A DNA stretch of 64,000 bases from an uncultured Pseudomonadales bacterium (GTDB lineage Bacteria; Pseudomonadota; Gammaproteobacteria; Pseudomonadales; Cellvibrionaceae): assembly GCA_947488935.1 (NCBI GenBank), contig CANLBN010000003.1:248001-312000 (forward strand), in the 5' to 3' direction. The notes under the pieces are model-generated. The model was given only the letters and a program-made list of their open reading frames with translations. It was not told the origin of the DNA and did no database searches. Both the position numbers and the translations under genes were made by a program. Shown piece by piece: positions 18,800-27,474 of this stretch (its first letter is position 1; every line of letters starts with the position of its first letter).

Positions 18800-19868
18800 G
18801 TCTAAAACTTTTAAAACCTTAACAAGGTCAGTTCAGTCTGGTATCGGTTTAATCGAGATTTTGGTCTCGCTATTCATTGGTTTATTTGTTATGGGAGGAG
18901 TATTACAGCTTTTCAGTACATCTAGCCAAAATGCGGTTGCTGTTAGTGGTTCTTCCCGGATCCAAGAGAATGTTCGTTTTGCTTTCTCTCGCATTGCAGA
19001 CGACATCGCACAGTCGGGTAATTTGGGATGCATTAGCTCTTCGGTAGCCGGAGCTGACTATTCTTCTAATATGCCTATTGTATCCCAAGTTGATACGCTT
19101 GCGGGTAGTGCATATAGTTTTTTAAGTCCCATACGTGTTGAAGATGCTGATGCAGGCGAGAGTGGTGCTGCTGAAGCGCCTGCAAATGGAAGAGCTCCTG
19201 GTACCGATGAATTTAGCATTGGCTATGTTAATAATGCTGTTCGATTGGATGTGATTGATATTGATGCGACTAGCGTTACAGTTGACGATGCAAGCTTAAT
19301 CACAGCGGGTGATATTGTTGCTGTTAGCAATTGCTTTCAAGGTGCAATTTTTACTGTCTCGGATGTTAGTGGAGACACAGTCTCTCATGCTACCAGTTTT
19401 GATAAAAACATATCATCTTTTATACCTAATACACCAACAGCTGCCGTTAATGTTGTATCGCCATATTATTTATATGGGGGTACAACGGGGGCCTATGAAT
19501 ACTCCATTGGTACATCTGCAGCAGCAGCTAGTGCTTGTAGAAGAGGGACGGATTCACAACAGCTTCCCGATTTGGCTCAGGCAAACTGTGCTTTATTTAG
19601 GACGGATTCAGTAGGCAGGCAGGAGCTTGTACAGGGTGTTCATGATATTCAGGTTGAATATGGCTGGACAGATAATGATGGTAATTTACTTCTTTCTTCG
19701 TCTCCTACGGCTGTACAAGCTCCGCTTATCGACCGAATGAGAGTGACAATGGTGTTTAATTCTATCGACAATGTGAATACGACAGTTAATACCATAGACC
19801 AAACTGCCAGTGGTTTACTTTTGAAAACATATTCTCGGACCTTTAACTTATTTAATCGCCTTCAGTAG
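18792..19868 (+). CDS. pilW: Type IV pilus minor pilin PilW
   Basis: The 358-residue prepilin has the leader end RSVQSG and the helix IGLIEILVSLFIGLFVMGGVLQLF with Glu5, then RIQENVRFAFSRIADDIAQSGNLGC, which is characteristic of PilW. It is the largest of the minor pilins, as expected. The likely start is the GTG at 18792 with GGAGG upstream in the pilV end; the open frame reaches further up to 18735 in pilV. The protein is a component of the tip complex that helps place PilY1. Confidence 0.87.
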   Translation: MIKSKTFKTLTRSVQSGIGLIEILVSLFIGLFVMGGVLQLFSTSSQNAVAVSGSSRIQENVRFAFSRIADDIAQSGNLGCISSSVAGADYSSNMPIVSQVDTLAGSAYSFLSPIRVEDADAGESGAAEAPANGRAPGTDEFSIGYVNNAVRLDVIDIDATSVTVDDASLITAGDIVAVSNCFQGAIFTVSDVSGDTVSHATSFDKNISSFIPNTPTAAVNVVSPYYLYGGTTGAYEYSIGTSAAAASACRRGTDSQQLPDLAQANCALFRTDSVGRQELVQGVHDIQVEYGWTDNDGNLLLSSSPTAVQAPLIDRMRVTMVFNSIDNVNTTVNTIDQTASGLLLKTYSRTFNLFNRLQ

Positions 19869-19920
19869 GATGAATCATTCAAGGTTAAAACTGCCTTAAT
19901 AGTAGCACAGGAATTAAAGA

Positions 19921-20568
19921 ATGAAATTCAGACAAGTCACTACACTTACATACGCTTTGCAGCGTCAACGAGGTGTTATTTTAATTGTTTCATTAGTCAT
20001 GCTACTGGCTATGACACTGATTGCTGTAGGCCTGTCTACGGGCTCTGTCTTGCAAGAGCGGCTTGCTAGCAATACAAGGCAATCATCTCTAGCACGTTTA
20101 AATGCAGAGTCTGCTTTGCGTGAAGCGGAAGTAAGGTTGGATACACTGTTTAATAATGTGGCCAATGTTGGGCCAGCTATAGCCGCTGAGTTTAATGCAT
20201 CATCGAGTGATGAATTGCGAGTGGCGATCAATAGAACAGGTTTTGATTTAAATCTCTTACCAGAAATGTTCGATGTAACAGATGCTGACTCTTGGATAGC
20301 TACCCCAGAGTTTTCTGGTTTTTCCTTCGTGGCTACTGCAGCAGAAAGAATTTCAACAGAAGGAAGTGTTCAAACACCACCGCGTTATATGATTGAATAT
20401 ATTGGTTTATTGCCTTTAAATCAGCCACCATTGAATATCGATGTCAGTGTGGAAGTTCGCGATGATGTTCCTTTAATACCCCATGCTTTTCGTATTACCG
20501 CGATAGGTTATGGTCAAAATGATAGGATATATTCAGTACTACAAAGTGTTTATTCTACTAATAAATAA
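19921..20568 (+). CDS. pilX: Type IV pilus minor pilin PilX
   Basis: This 215-residue prepilin has the leader end QRQRG and the helix VILIVSLVMLLAMTLIAVGLS, which lacks Glu at +5, as is normal for the PilX/GspK class at the pilus tip. The following segment, ERLASNTRQSSLARLNAESALREAE, is the usual PilX continuation. It lies between pilW and pilY1, 52 and 34 bases from its neighbours. Confidence 0.88.
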   Translation: MKFRQVTTLTYALQRQRGVILIVSLVMLLAMTLIAVGLSTGSVLQERLASNTRQSSLARLNAESALREAEVRLDTLFNNVANVGPAIAAEFNASSSDELRVAINRTGFDLNLLPEMFDVTDADSWIATPEFSGFSFVATAAERISTEGSVQTPPRYMIEYIGLLPLNQPPLNIDVSVEVRDDVPLIPHAFRITAIGYGQNDRIYSVLQSVYSTNK

Positions 20569-20602
20569 GTAATTGTAATGCGGCCCATAGCCGAGGTGAA
20601 TT

Positions 20603-23600
20603 ATGAAAAAGACTTCACGCAGTCTCTTTAAATTAATGTGCGCAACTGTTGTACCCACAGTATTAGTGAGCAGTTTTTACGTAAATGCAGAGCCAGGTAT
20701 TTTACAAAATGTGCCTTTCTCTGCTGTGTCGACTGATGTTCAAGCGAATGTTTTGTTTATATTAGATGACTCGGGAAGTATGAATTTCGAGATTATTCGT
20801 AGAGATGGACAAGACGACGATTATAGAATCGATGTAACCCCAACATTCGATACAGATTTGACGGCTCCACTTAACCCTGGTACTGATGTAAGGGAGCTAC
20901 TGGGCGCCTGTGTTGGGTTTAATACTATTTACTATGATCCGACAGAAGTTTACGAACCTTGGGCTGGTGTGGATGAAAACGGTGATGACTTCGTCGGTCA
21001 GGAAGCAACGACTGCTCGTGTCAATCCTTATTCTGCAAGTGATGCAACTCCAGTCGGTGGTGCGCAAGTACCTATAGATGCTGTTGGGATAGTGAATTTG
21101 GTAACTATTTCTGATGGAAACAATAATGCTGGTTATATTCCATGGCAAGATGATGGCGATGGCATTTTTGAAGATGGTGAGTGTGTAACTGATCCAACAG
21201 CGGCTAATTTTTCATTTGTAACGGTGGCATCTTTAGCTGATGCTAATGATCCGACTACTCCTGCAGGTACAATCAATACACGACAGAATTTTGCCAACTG
21301 GTTTACTTATCACCGTAGCCGTTCCTTCATAGCTAAGAGTGCCCTATTGAGTGTTATTGAGCAAAACAGACAGAGGGTGGGAGTCGTCGGTCTAATTAGT
21401 AATGTGGCAGATGGTATACTGATAAGAGATGTCGATAATATTAGGCTCTCAGATGGTTCTGAGGCTGATAATACTAGATTGATGAATGCTATTACTAATA
21501 AGGCAGCGTTGATGGACTCTGTAGCGAGTTCTCGATCGGGTGGTGGCACTCCTCTTGCCGCCACGTTGCTTTTAGCGGGCCGGTATTTTAGTGAGACTGT
21601 TCCCATTCCAGATGACTTTTTTGATGGTACGGATACTCCTACGCCCTCTTACAACACGGGTACAGATGGAACAATAACGGCTAATAGCCCTATTTTGAGC
21701 AATGCAAATGGAGGGACATGCCAAGCTAACTATTCGATTTTATTTACCGATGGTTTTGCCAATGGTAGTGGCGGTGTAACAGTAGATGTCGGCAATGCCG
21801 ATGGTGATGGTAATACGCCACTTCTTGATGGTGGAAGTTTTGCCGATACCTTTCCAAATACCTTGGCTGATGTAGCGATGTTCTATCTTGAGAATGATAT
21901 AGCGCCTGGGTTAGTTGATGAGGCTGGCATAAGAGATCAAAGACGGATCGACTCTCGAATTAATCGACAACATATGAGTACCTATACAGTGGGTCTTGGT
22001 GTCAATGGTACTCTTGATGCTAATCCTAGCGATGTTGATGCAGCTTTTACTTGGCCAGAGCCACAAGATCTAAACTCTACCTCTATTGATGATTTGCGTC
22101 ATGCCGCATGGAATGGGCGTGGACGGTTTTTTGCTTCTACAGGCCCCACTTTATCTGATGATATTGAGGGTATTTTTAGTGAAATTGATGAGATTAATTC
22201 AACGACAACGGCCGCATCATCGGTGAGCTCTGGTTTTATTCAGCAAGATAGTCTCGTCTTTCAGGCTCAATTTAACCCATCTGACTTTTCGGGTAATGTA
22301 TTTGCATTTAGTTTTACTCCAGATGGTCTTGTCGATCTTACTACTAATAGTGGTAATGGTATTTTTAATGTTCTAGGTGTGCTTAATAGCCAAGTGCTAA
22401 GCGATAACGGCATTGCGGGAACGGTTAATGCCCCAGGTTATACCAGTACTCGTAATATTATTACTAAGCAAATCAATATTACGGATATAGATGCCAACAC
22501 CAATACTGCAACAACATTGCAGACTGGCTCGGGTATAAGTTTTGCTTTTGATCAACTGTCTTTATCTCAGCAACAAGTATTCACCCAAGAGAGACTGTCA
22601 TTCGATGGATGGGATGCGACTGATGATACTGATTTTGGTGTGGCTTTAGTTAACTACATTAAAGGTGATAGTACCAATGAGCAAAATAACTCTACCAATA
22701 ACGCTTTAAATTCAGGCGAAGACGGTGGTGAGAGTGCTTTTAGAAGTCGCTCGAGGCAATATTTAGGAGCAGTGGTTAACTCGTCTCCACAGTTTGTGGG
22801 CGTACCTAACGAACTCTACCCTGACCAAATTGAAGGTTCGGGACCGACTGAGCTTTATAGCTCCTTTCAAGCAGCTCAAGCCAATCGTACTCCGATTATC
22901 TATGTAGGTGCCAACGACGGTATGCTTCATGCGTTTGACACCAGCGTTAACGCTGCTACTTTAGATGCTGCCGGTAATATCGTGGCTCCACCGACTGTAA
23001 TTCCGGGTGTGTCAGGCAGAGAAGTTTTTGCCTATATCCCTGCACTTTTGACTAGAGACTTACCTCAAATTGCACAGCCCTCTTTTGTGTTTGATTCATT
23101 TGTTGATTCTACGCCTACAATACGAGATGTGTATGTTAATACTGCAGGTACTGATCAATGGCGTACTTATTTGGTTAGCGGTTTACGTAATGGTGGGCGG
23201 GGTATATTTGCTTTAGATGTCACTGACCCTGCATCGACCTTTAGTAACTCCTTAGGTGCCAATGCTAGGGCTGATGATGTTGTTAAGTTTGAATACACTC
23301 ATCCAGACCTTGGATTTACCTATAGCCGTATACAGATTGCCAGGATGAATAACGGTAGTTGGGTAGCTGTTGTGGGTAATGGTTATAACTCCGTAGGTGA
23401 TGGTAGAGGAAAATTATTTATTATTGATTTGGAAACTGGATTGCCATTAGCTGGCGCCGGACCTACTGGGTCAAATGGTATTTTTGATACTGGCGTGGGT
23501 AGTATTATGAATAGCCTGTGCACAGATGCTGGTAGCGACTGTAATGGCTTGTCTGAACCCACAATAGTTGACTTGAACGGTGATTTTATAACGGACCGTA

Positions 23601-24472
23601 TTTATGCAGGTGACTTGCACGGTAATATTTGGGTGTTTAATGTCCAAGACCCTGATCCATCTCAATGGACTATTGCAAGGCTGTTTACCGCAGCACAATC
23701 AAACTGTACTGTTGGTACAGGTGAGGATTGCCGTCAGCCCATTACAACTCGACCTGTAGTGAGTTTGCACCCATCAAGAAGGAGTTTGACGACGGAACCT
23801 AATGTGTTAGTTTTATTTGGTACAGGCCAATTTATTGCTGAGGGTGATGCCTCTAATGCAGAAGATCAAACTTTTTATGGTGTGTGGGATACTACAGGTA
23901 CCTCGGGCACGATAAACAATAGCAATTTAACTAAAGCTGATCTTGTAGGTAGAGTATTTGGTGGCACTCTTGATAATATTACCGTGACGGGGCCTGTTGC
24001 GGGCTATAATACAGCGGCTAGCCCCTCACCTGCACGTAATTTTGGCTGGTATATTGATTTAGCTGGGGATATTGCACCTGCAGGTCTTCCTGGAGGTTTA
24101 ATATCAGACCCATTTGATCGTGGCAGAATATCTATTAACCCAATTATTACTGGTTCTGTTGCATTATTTGTGACGACAGTTCCATCGGGTGAAGTAGTTT
24201 GCGAGCCTGGTCAAATTCCTGGTTTCCTAACAGCCTTGGATGTCGAATCCGGCTTATCTCCAGGCTTCGATGTGTTTGTTGATGAAAATGGTAACCCTAT
24301 AGATACATCCACTATCGCATTAAGTAATGGTGCAGTAGGTTTAGATCTTGATACGACAGGTACAGGTAAGCAAACAAGGATTACTAATATTGATGGCTCA
24401 ATTGACCAAGAGCAGATATCAGACTCACAAGATATCCCAAGTGGTCGTAAGGCATGGTCGATTCTTCGTTAG
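20603..24472 (+). CDS. pilY1: PilY1 pilus tip adhesin and biogenesis factor
   Basis: This 1289-residue exported protein has a signal peptide ending near residue 29 (VNA-EPG). The N-terminal half contains a von Willebrand A-like domain with an exact MIDAS motif DDSGS at 55-59. The C-terminal half is a PilY1 beta-propeller with YVGANDGMLHAFD near residue 770 and a calcium loop DLNGDFITD at 990-998, the site that in P. aeruginosa controls pilus extension and retraction. Extra Asp/Gly-rich loops (DDGDGIFEDGE near residue 188; NADGDGN near 396) may also bind calcium. I did not see an RGD motif. It acts at the pilus tip in adhesion and surface sensing. Confidence 0.95.
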   Translation: MKKTSRSLFKLMCATVVPTVLVSSFYVNAEPGILQNVPFSAVSTDVQANVLFILDDSGSMNFEIIRRDGQDDDYRIDVTPTFDTDLTAPLNPGTDVRELLGACVGFNTIYYDPTEVYEPWAGVDENGDDFVGQEATTARVNPYSASDATPVGGAQVPIDAVGIVNLVTISDGNNNAGYIPWQDDGDGIFEDGECVTDPTAANFSFVTVASLADANDPTTPAGTINTRQNFANWFTYHRSRSFIAKSALLSVIEQNRQRVGVVGLISNVADGILIRDVDNIRLSDGSEADNTRLMNAITNKAALMDSVASSRSGGGTPLAATLLLAGRYFSETVPIPDDFFDGTDTPTPSYNTGTDGTITANSPILSNANGGTCQANYSILFTDGFANGSGGVTVDVGNADGDGNTPLLDGGSFADTFPNTLADVAMFYLENDIAPGLVDEAGIRDQRRIDSRINRQHMSTYTVGLGVNGTLDANPSDVDAAFTWPEPQDLNSTSIDDLRHAAWNGRGRFFASTGPTLSDDIEGIFSEIDEINSTTTAASSVSSGFIQQDSLVFQAQFNPSDFSGNVFAFSFTPDGLVDLTTNSGNGIFNVLGVLNSQVLSDNGIAGTVNAPGYTSTRNIITKQINITDIDANTNTATTLQTGSGISFAFDQLSLSQQQVFTQERLSFDGWDATDDTDFGVALVNYIKGDSTNEQNNSTNNALNSGEDGGESAFRSRSRQYLGAVVNSSPQFVGVPNELYPDQIEGSGPTELYSSFQAAQANRTPIIYVGANDGMLHAFDTSVNAATLDAAGNIVAPPTVIPGVSGREVFAYIPALLTRDLPQIAQPSFVFDSFVDSTPTIRDVYVNTAGTDQWRTYLVSGLRNGGRGIFALDVTDPASTFSNSLGANARADDVVKFEYTHPDLGFTYSRIQIARMNNGSWVAVVGNGYNSVGDGRGKLFIIDLETGLPLAGAGPTGSNGIFDTGVGSIMNSLCTDAGSDCNGLSEPTIVDLNGDFITDRIYAGDLHGNIWVFNVQDPDPSQWTIARLFTAAQSNCTVGTGEDCRQPITTRPVVSLHPSRRSLTTEPNVLVLFGTGQFIAEGDASNAEDQTFYGVWDTTGTSGTINNSNLTKADLVGRVFGGTLDNITVTGPVAGYNTAASPSPARNFGWYIDLAGDIAPAGLPGGLISDPFDRGRISINPIITGSVALFVTTVPSGEVVCEPGQIPGFLTALDVESGLSPGFDVFVDENGNPIDTSTIALSNGAVGLDLDTTGTGKQTRITNIDGSIDQEQISDSQDIPSGRKAWSILR

Positions 24473-24485
24473 AGAGAGATAAGTT

Positions 24486-24833
24486 ATGAAATCTATAATT
24501 CTTAAAAAGTTTGTTCTGTATATAGCATCGGTGTTTTTAATAAGCTCGTCATTGGTATTAGCCCAGTCTAATGAGGGGGCTATTTCAACCGAGGGCGATT
24601 CGGTAGAAGATCTCTCGAAAGTTGTTGATTACATTGATAATAATACTGGAACTTTAATTCTTAATGATTTTATTTATAAAATGAAATTAAATACTAAGGT
24701 CTATGATCAACAAAAAAAAGTGACTAATCGATATGCTTTAAGAAGAGGGCAGCGGGTAATAATCGAGGTTAGTAAACAAGGATCAGAGGGCCCTGGGCGT
24801 CTTATTGATAGTATTTTTATCCTAGATAAATAA
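24486..24833 (+). CDS. pilY2: PilY2-like small exported protein
   Basis: This 115-residue protein has a hydrophobic N-terminal signal (about residues 9-27, ending near VLA-QSN). It then forms a small beta-rich domain with TGTLILNDFIYKM, ALRRGQRVIIEV and a final IDSIFIL. Length and position directly after pilY1 match PilY2 of P. aeruginosa; sequence similarity alone would be a weak argument. Its role in pilus biogenesis is poorly defined. Confidence 0.65.
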   Translation: MKSIILKKFVLYIASVFLISSSLVLAQSNEGAISTEGDSVEDLSKVVDYIDNNTGTLILNDFIYKMKLNTKVYDQQKKVTNRYALRRGQRVIIEVSKQGSEGPGRLIDSIFILDK

Positions 24834-24849
24834 AATATATAATTGAGTG

Positions 24850-25314
24850 ATGTCTATGAGTTTATGTAGAGCAAAAAATGCAGGTTTTAACCTAATTGAA
24901 CTTATGGTCGTGGTTGCTATTATTGGTATTTTAGCGGCTATTGCCATTCCTTCATATAATGATCATATCCAAAATGGTAAGCGAGCAGAAGGAACGACAT
25001 TTGCTTTAGATATAGCTTCAAGGCAGGAGCGACATTTTACACAATACAGTCGTTATGCGAACAGCTTTGCAGCTATTGGGGCCCCAGGTACTAATAATAG
25101 TTTGGCATTAGCTAATGGTAATATGAGCGAAAACGGTAATTATACTGCAGCCATAGCTACTGATCCTGCCAATGGGAATACGACTTATACTATAAGTGTT
25201 GTGCCCATTTTCACAGATGCAGAATGTGGTGTATTAACACTAACAAATACTGGGAGGAGGAACGCTAAAAATGGAGCTGCCTCCTCTGATGTAGTATCAG
25301 AATGTTGGCGCTAA
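24850..25314 (+). CDS. pilE: Type IV pilus minor pilin PilE
   Basis: This is a prepilin of about 154 residues with leader end AKNAG and helix FNLIELMVVVAIIGILAAIAIPSY, with Phe1 and Glu5 and an unusual Asn at position 2 where Thr is normal. The segment QNGKRAEGTTFALDIASRQERHF and the C-terminal disulfide candidates (AECGVL and SECWR) fit PilE rather than the major pilin. The start may be the ATG at 24850 or 24856. It ends the operon and converges on the fimT-like gene with a four-base overlap. Confidence 0.86.
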   Translation: MSMSLCRAKNAGFNLIELMVVVAIIGILAAIAIPSYNDHIQNGKRAEGTTFALDIASRQERHFTQYSRYANSFAAIGAPGTNNSLALANGNMSENGNYTAAIATDPANGNTTYTISVVPIFTDAECGVLTLTNTGRRNAKNGAASSDVVSECWR

Positions 25315-25931
25315 TTTTTATTGGCATAACATTTTTCGATAGCTTGTTTCTCACTTCCTCGTCGAGGGCGGCCAGACCGATACATAACAATTTGCTTAGC
25401 ATAGAGTTTCTCGCTCTTTGTTAAACAGTAACTCAGGCGACCATTTTGGTTGCCTGTGGAGCCATCGCTTTTAAAGCGTAGGTAGCGCCTGCTACCAGAT
25501 GCATTCCATTTAATGCTTTCATCTTTGTCTAGCCCTTTTCGTATCCTTAAAATCTCTTCGTTATCATTTTTAATTTCATCATTATTAGTATCAATAAATA
25601 TCATCAATGGTTGGTGCCAGTCGTTAATACAGTTAATGTTGTCAGCGGTAGGGCAAAGCAGTGCTTGTGAGTGGTAGTTTACGGCTTGTAGTCGTGTAAA
25701 TTGTACGAGTGTAAATAGTTCGTTGTAGTTCGCACGGGCTTGTTGTGAGTGATAAGCTGTAGAGATGGCGGGGATCCCTGTTGAGGCAAGTATGCCGCTA
25801 ATCGATACTGTTACGAGTAGGTTTACAAGTGTAAAACCTAACTGATTTTTTGGTTTTTTTGCAGTTGTTGTTACGCGGTTGAGGTGTGTAAGTTTAGGGG
25901 GTGGTTTTTTTACAGGTGCTGAGGTCTTCAT
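25311..25931 (-). CDS. fimT: FimT/GspH-class pseudopilin with Asn at position 5
   Basis: This protein of about 206 residues has a long basic leader (about 30 residues) ending NQLG, then FTLVNLLVTVSISGILAS. The GspH/FimT signature FIDTNNDEIKNDNEEILRI lies near residue 120. The invariant Glu5 of pilins is replaced by Asn, which should affect subunit registration and N-methylation. In P. aeruginosa FimT lies beside FimU, and some FimT proteins bind DNA during natural transformation. A very basic C-terminus (RSGRPRRGS) would suit that, but this is inference. Two possible ATGs (25940 and 25931) exist; the second has GGAG upstream. Confidence 0.75.
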   Translation of the reverse strand: MKTSAPVKKPPPKLTHLNRVTTTAKKPKNQLGFTLVNLLVTVSISGILASTGIPAISTAYHSQQARANYNELFTLVQFTRLQAVNYHSQALLCPTADNINCINDWHQPLMIFIDTNNDEIKNDNEEILRIRKGLDKDESIKWNASGSRRYLRFKSDGSTGNQNGRLSYCLTKSEKLYAKQIVMYRSGRPRRGSEKQAIEKCYANKN

Positions 25932-26028
25932 AAGCTCCATCCTTGGGCTGGTTTTAGTAATTTTTATAAGCTATTTCCGTTAGCTTTTTCTTTTTGTAGC
26001 TCGTGGCTACTTTCGGGAATAGATGTCT

Positions 26029-27474
26029 TTATTCATCATCAATGCCCAGCTTTTTCATACGGTAGCGTAATGACCTGAAGGTTACGCCTAAAGTTTTAGC
26101 GGTAGATGTTCTATTCCAACGCTGTTTCTCAAGATGATTCAGTATAATGTTTTTTTCTATCTTGTCTAGGTAGCTATCTAATGATTCCTCACCGGCATCA
26201 TATGCTTGTTCATTAGTGCTAGTGTTTTTTTGTGCAATATTAATTGCACTTTGTTCAGCCTGAGCGTTTTTACTTTCTAGAACTGATGTTTGTAAATCAT
26301 TGTAAGAAGAGTCGCTTAGGTTTTCTGATATATTTCGATTTAATTGCAAATCATCAGTGTGGATAGTGTTATCACTACATAATGCGCTTGCGCGCTCTAA
26401 TATGTTTTCCAGTTCGCGAACATTGCCTGGAAAGCTATAGCTTTTTAGTGAATTCAGCGCATTTGGAGTTATTTGGCTTCTAGTCTCATTATTTTTATTG
26501 GCAATTTTTTCCAGTAAGGTTGTTGTTAGTAGAGGGATATCTGTTTGGCGTTCACGCAATGAAGGCACGTTGATTTCAATCACATTAATACGGTAGTATA
26601 AGTCGTTGCGAAAGCGGTTTTCTTTTATCTCGTTAAGTAAGTTTTTGTGTGTTGCGCTTAAAATTCGAACATTAATCGCCATTTCTTTTTGTGAACCCAC
26701 GGGGCGAATACTTTTCTCTTGAATTGCTCGTAATAGCTTAACTTGCATTTCCATGGGTAAGTCAGCGACTTCGTCTAAAAATAAAGTGCCACCCTCGGCA
26801 CTTTGAAATAAACCTTGTTTATCTTGATGTGCTCCTGTAAAGCTTCCCTTAGCGTGGCCAAAAAATTCACTCTCCATTAATTCCCGAGGGATCGCTCCAC
26901 AGTTGACGGCGATAAAGCTATCATTATTACGTAAGCTCGCTTTATGGATGGCTCTTGCGACGAGTTCTTTACCGCTGCCAGATTCGCCATGGATAAATAC
27001 AGGCGCCTGGGAGCGAGATACCTTCGCAATGTTATCTTTTAGTGCCAGAGCTGAATCAGATTCTCCCACTAAATCACTGATAGAGGATTGCGTTGGAATG
27101 TTGTCAGTAACCCTTAATGCATTGTTGATAAGTGAACGTAAGTTTTTTAAATCTACAGGCTTGTTGATAAAGTCAAAGGCACCGTATTTCATCGCTTCGA
27201 TGGCAATGTCCATGGAGCCATGTGCGGTAATAACAATGACAGGGATAGGTGTGTCGTACTGTTGTATTTGCTTCACAATATCAATGCCGCTGCCATCGGG
27301 CAATCGTAAGTCTGTTAAGCATAAGTCATATGTGTTTTGAGTAAGTAGATCTTGTGCATGGCTTATATTTTCTGCACAATTGGTAGTGTAACCCATACGC
27401 TCGAAAGTCATTGACAACAAACCTCTTATATCGGGCTCGTCATCTATAATTAAAATATTTTTAAGAGATGTCAT
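26029..27474 (-). CDS. pilR: Type IV pilus response regulator PilR (NtrC family)
   Basis: This 481-residue sigma54 activator begins with a receiver domain whose phospho-acceptor is Asp55 (CLTDLRLPDG). An AAA+ domain follows, with Walker A GESGSGKE at 163-170, the sigma54-contact loop GSFTGA at 210-215 and LFLDE at 231-235. A Fis-type helix-turn-helix lies at the end (STAKTLGVTFRSLRYRMKKLG). PilR activates the major pilin gene pilA, which is not in this window. The start codon overlaps the pilS stop by one base, so the pair is translationally coupled. Confidence 0.96.
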   Translation of the reverse strand: MTSLKNILIIDDEPDIRGLLSMTFERMGYTTNCAENISHAQDLLTQNTYDLCLTDLRLPDGSGIDIVKQIQQYDTPIPVIVITAHGSMDIAIEAMKYGAFDFINKPVDLKNLRSLINNALRVTDNIPTQSSISDLVGESDSALALKDNIAKVSRSQAPVFIHGESGSGKELVARAIHKASLRNNDSFIAVNCGAIPRELMESEFFGHAKGSFTGAHQDKQGLFQSAEGGTLFLDEVADLPMEMQVKLLRAIQEKSIRPVGSQKEMAINVRILSATHKNLLNEIKENRFRNDLYYRINVIEINVPSLRERQTDIPLLTTTLLEKIANKNNETRSQITPNALNSLKSYSFPGNVRELENILERASALCSDNTIHTDDLQLNRNISENLSDSSYNDLQTSVLESKNAQAEQSAINIAQKNTSTNEQAYDAGEESLDSYLDKIEKNIILNHLEKQRWNRTSTAKTLGVTFRSLRYRMKKLGIDDE

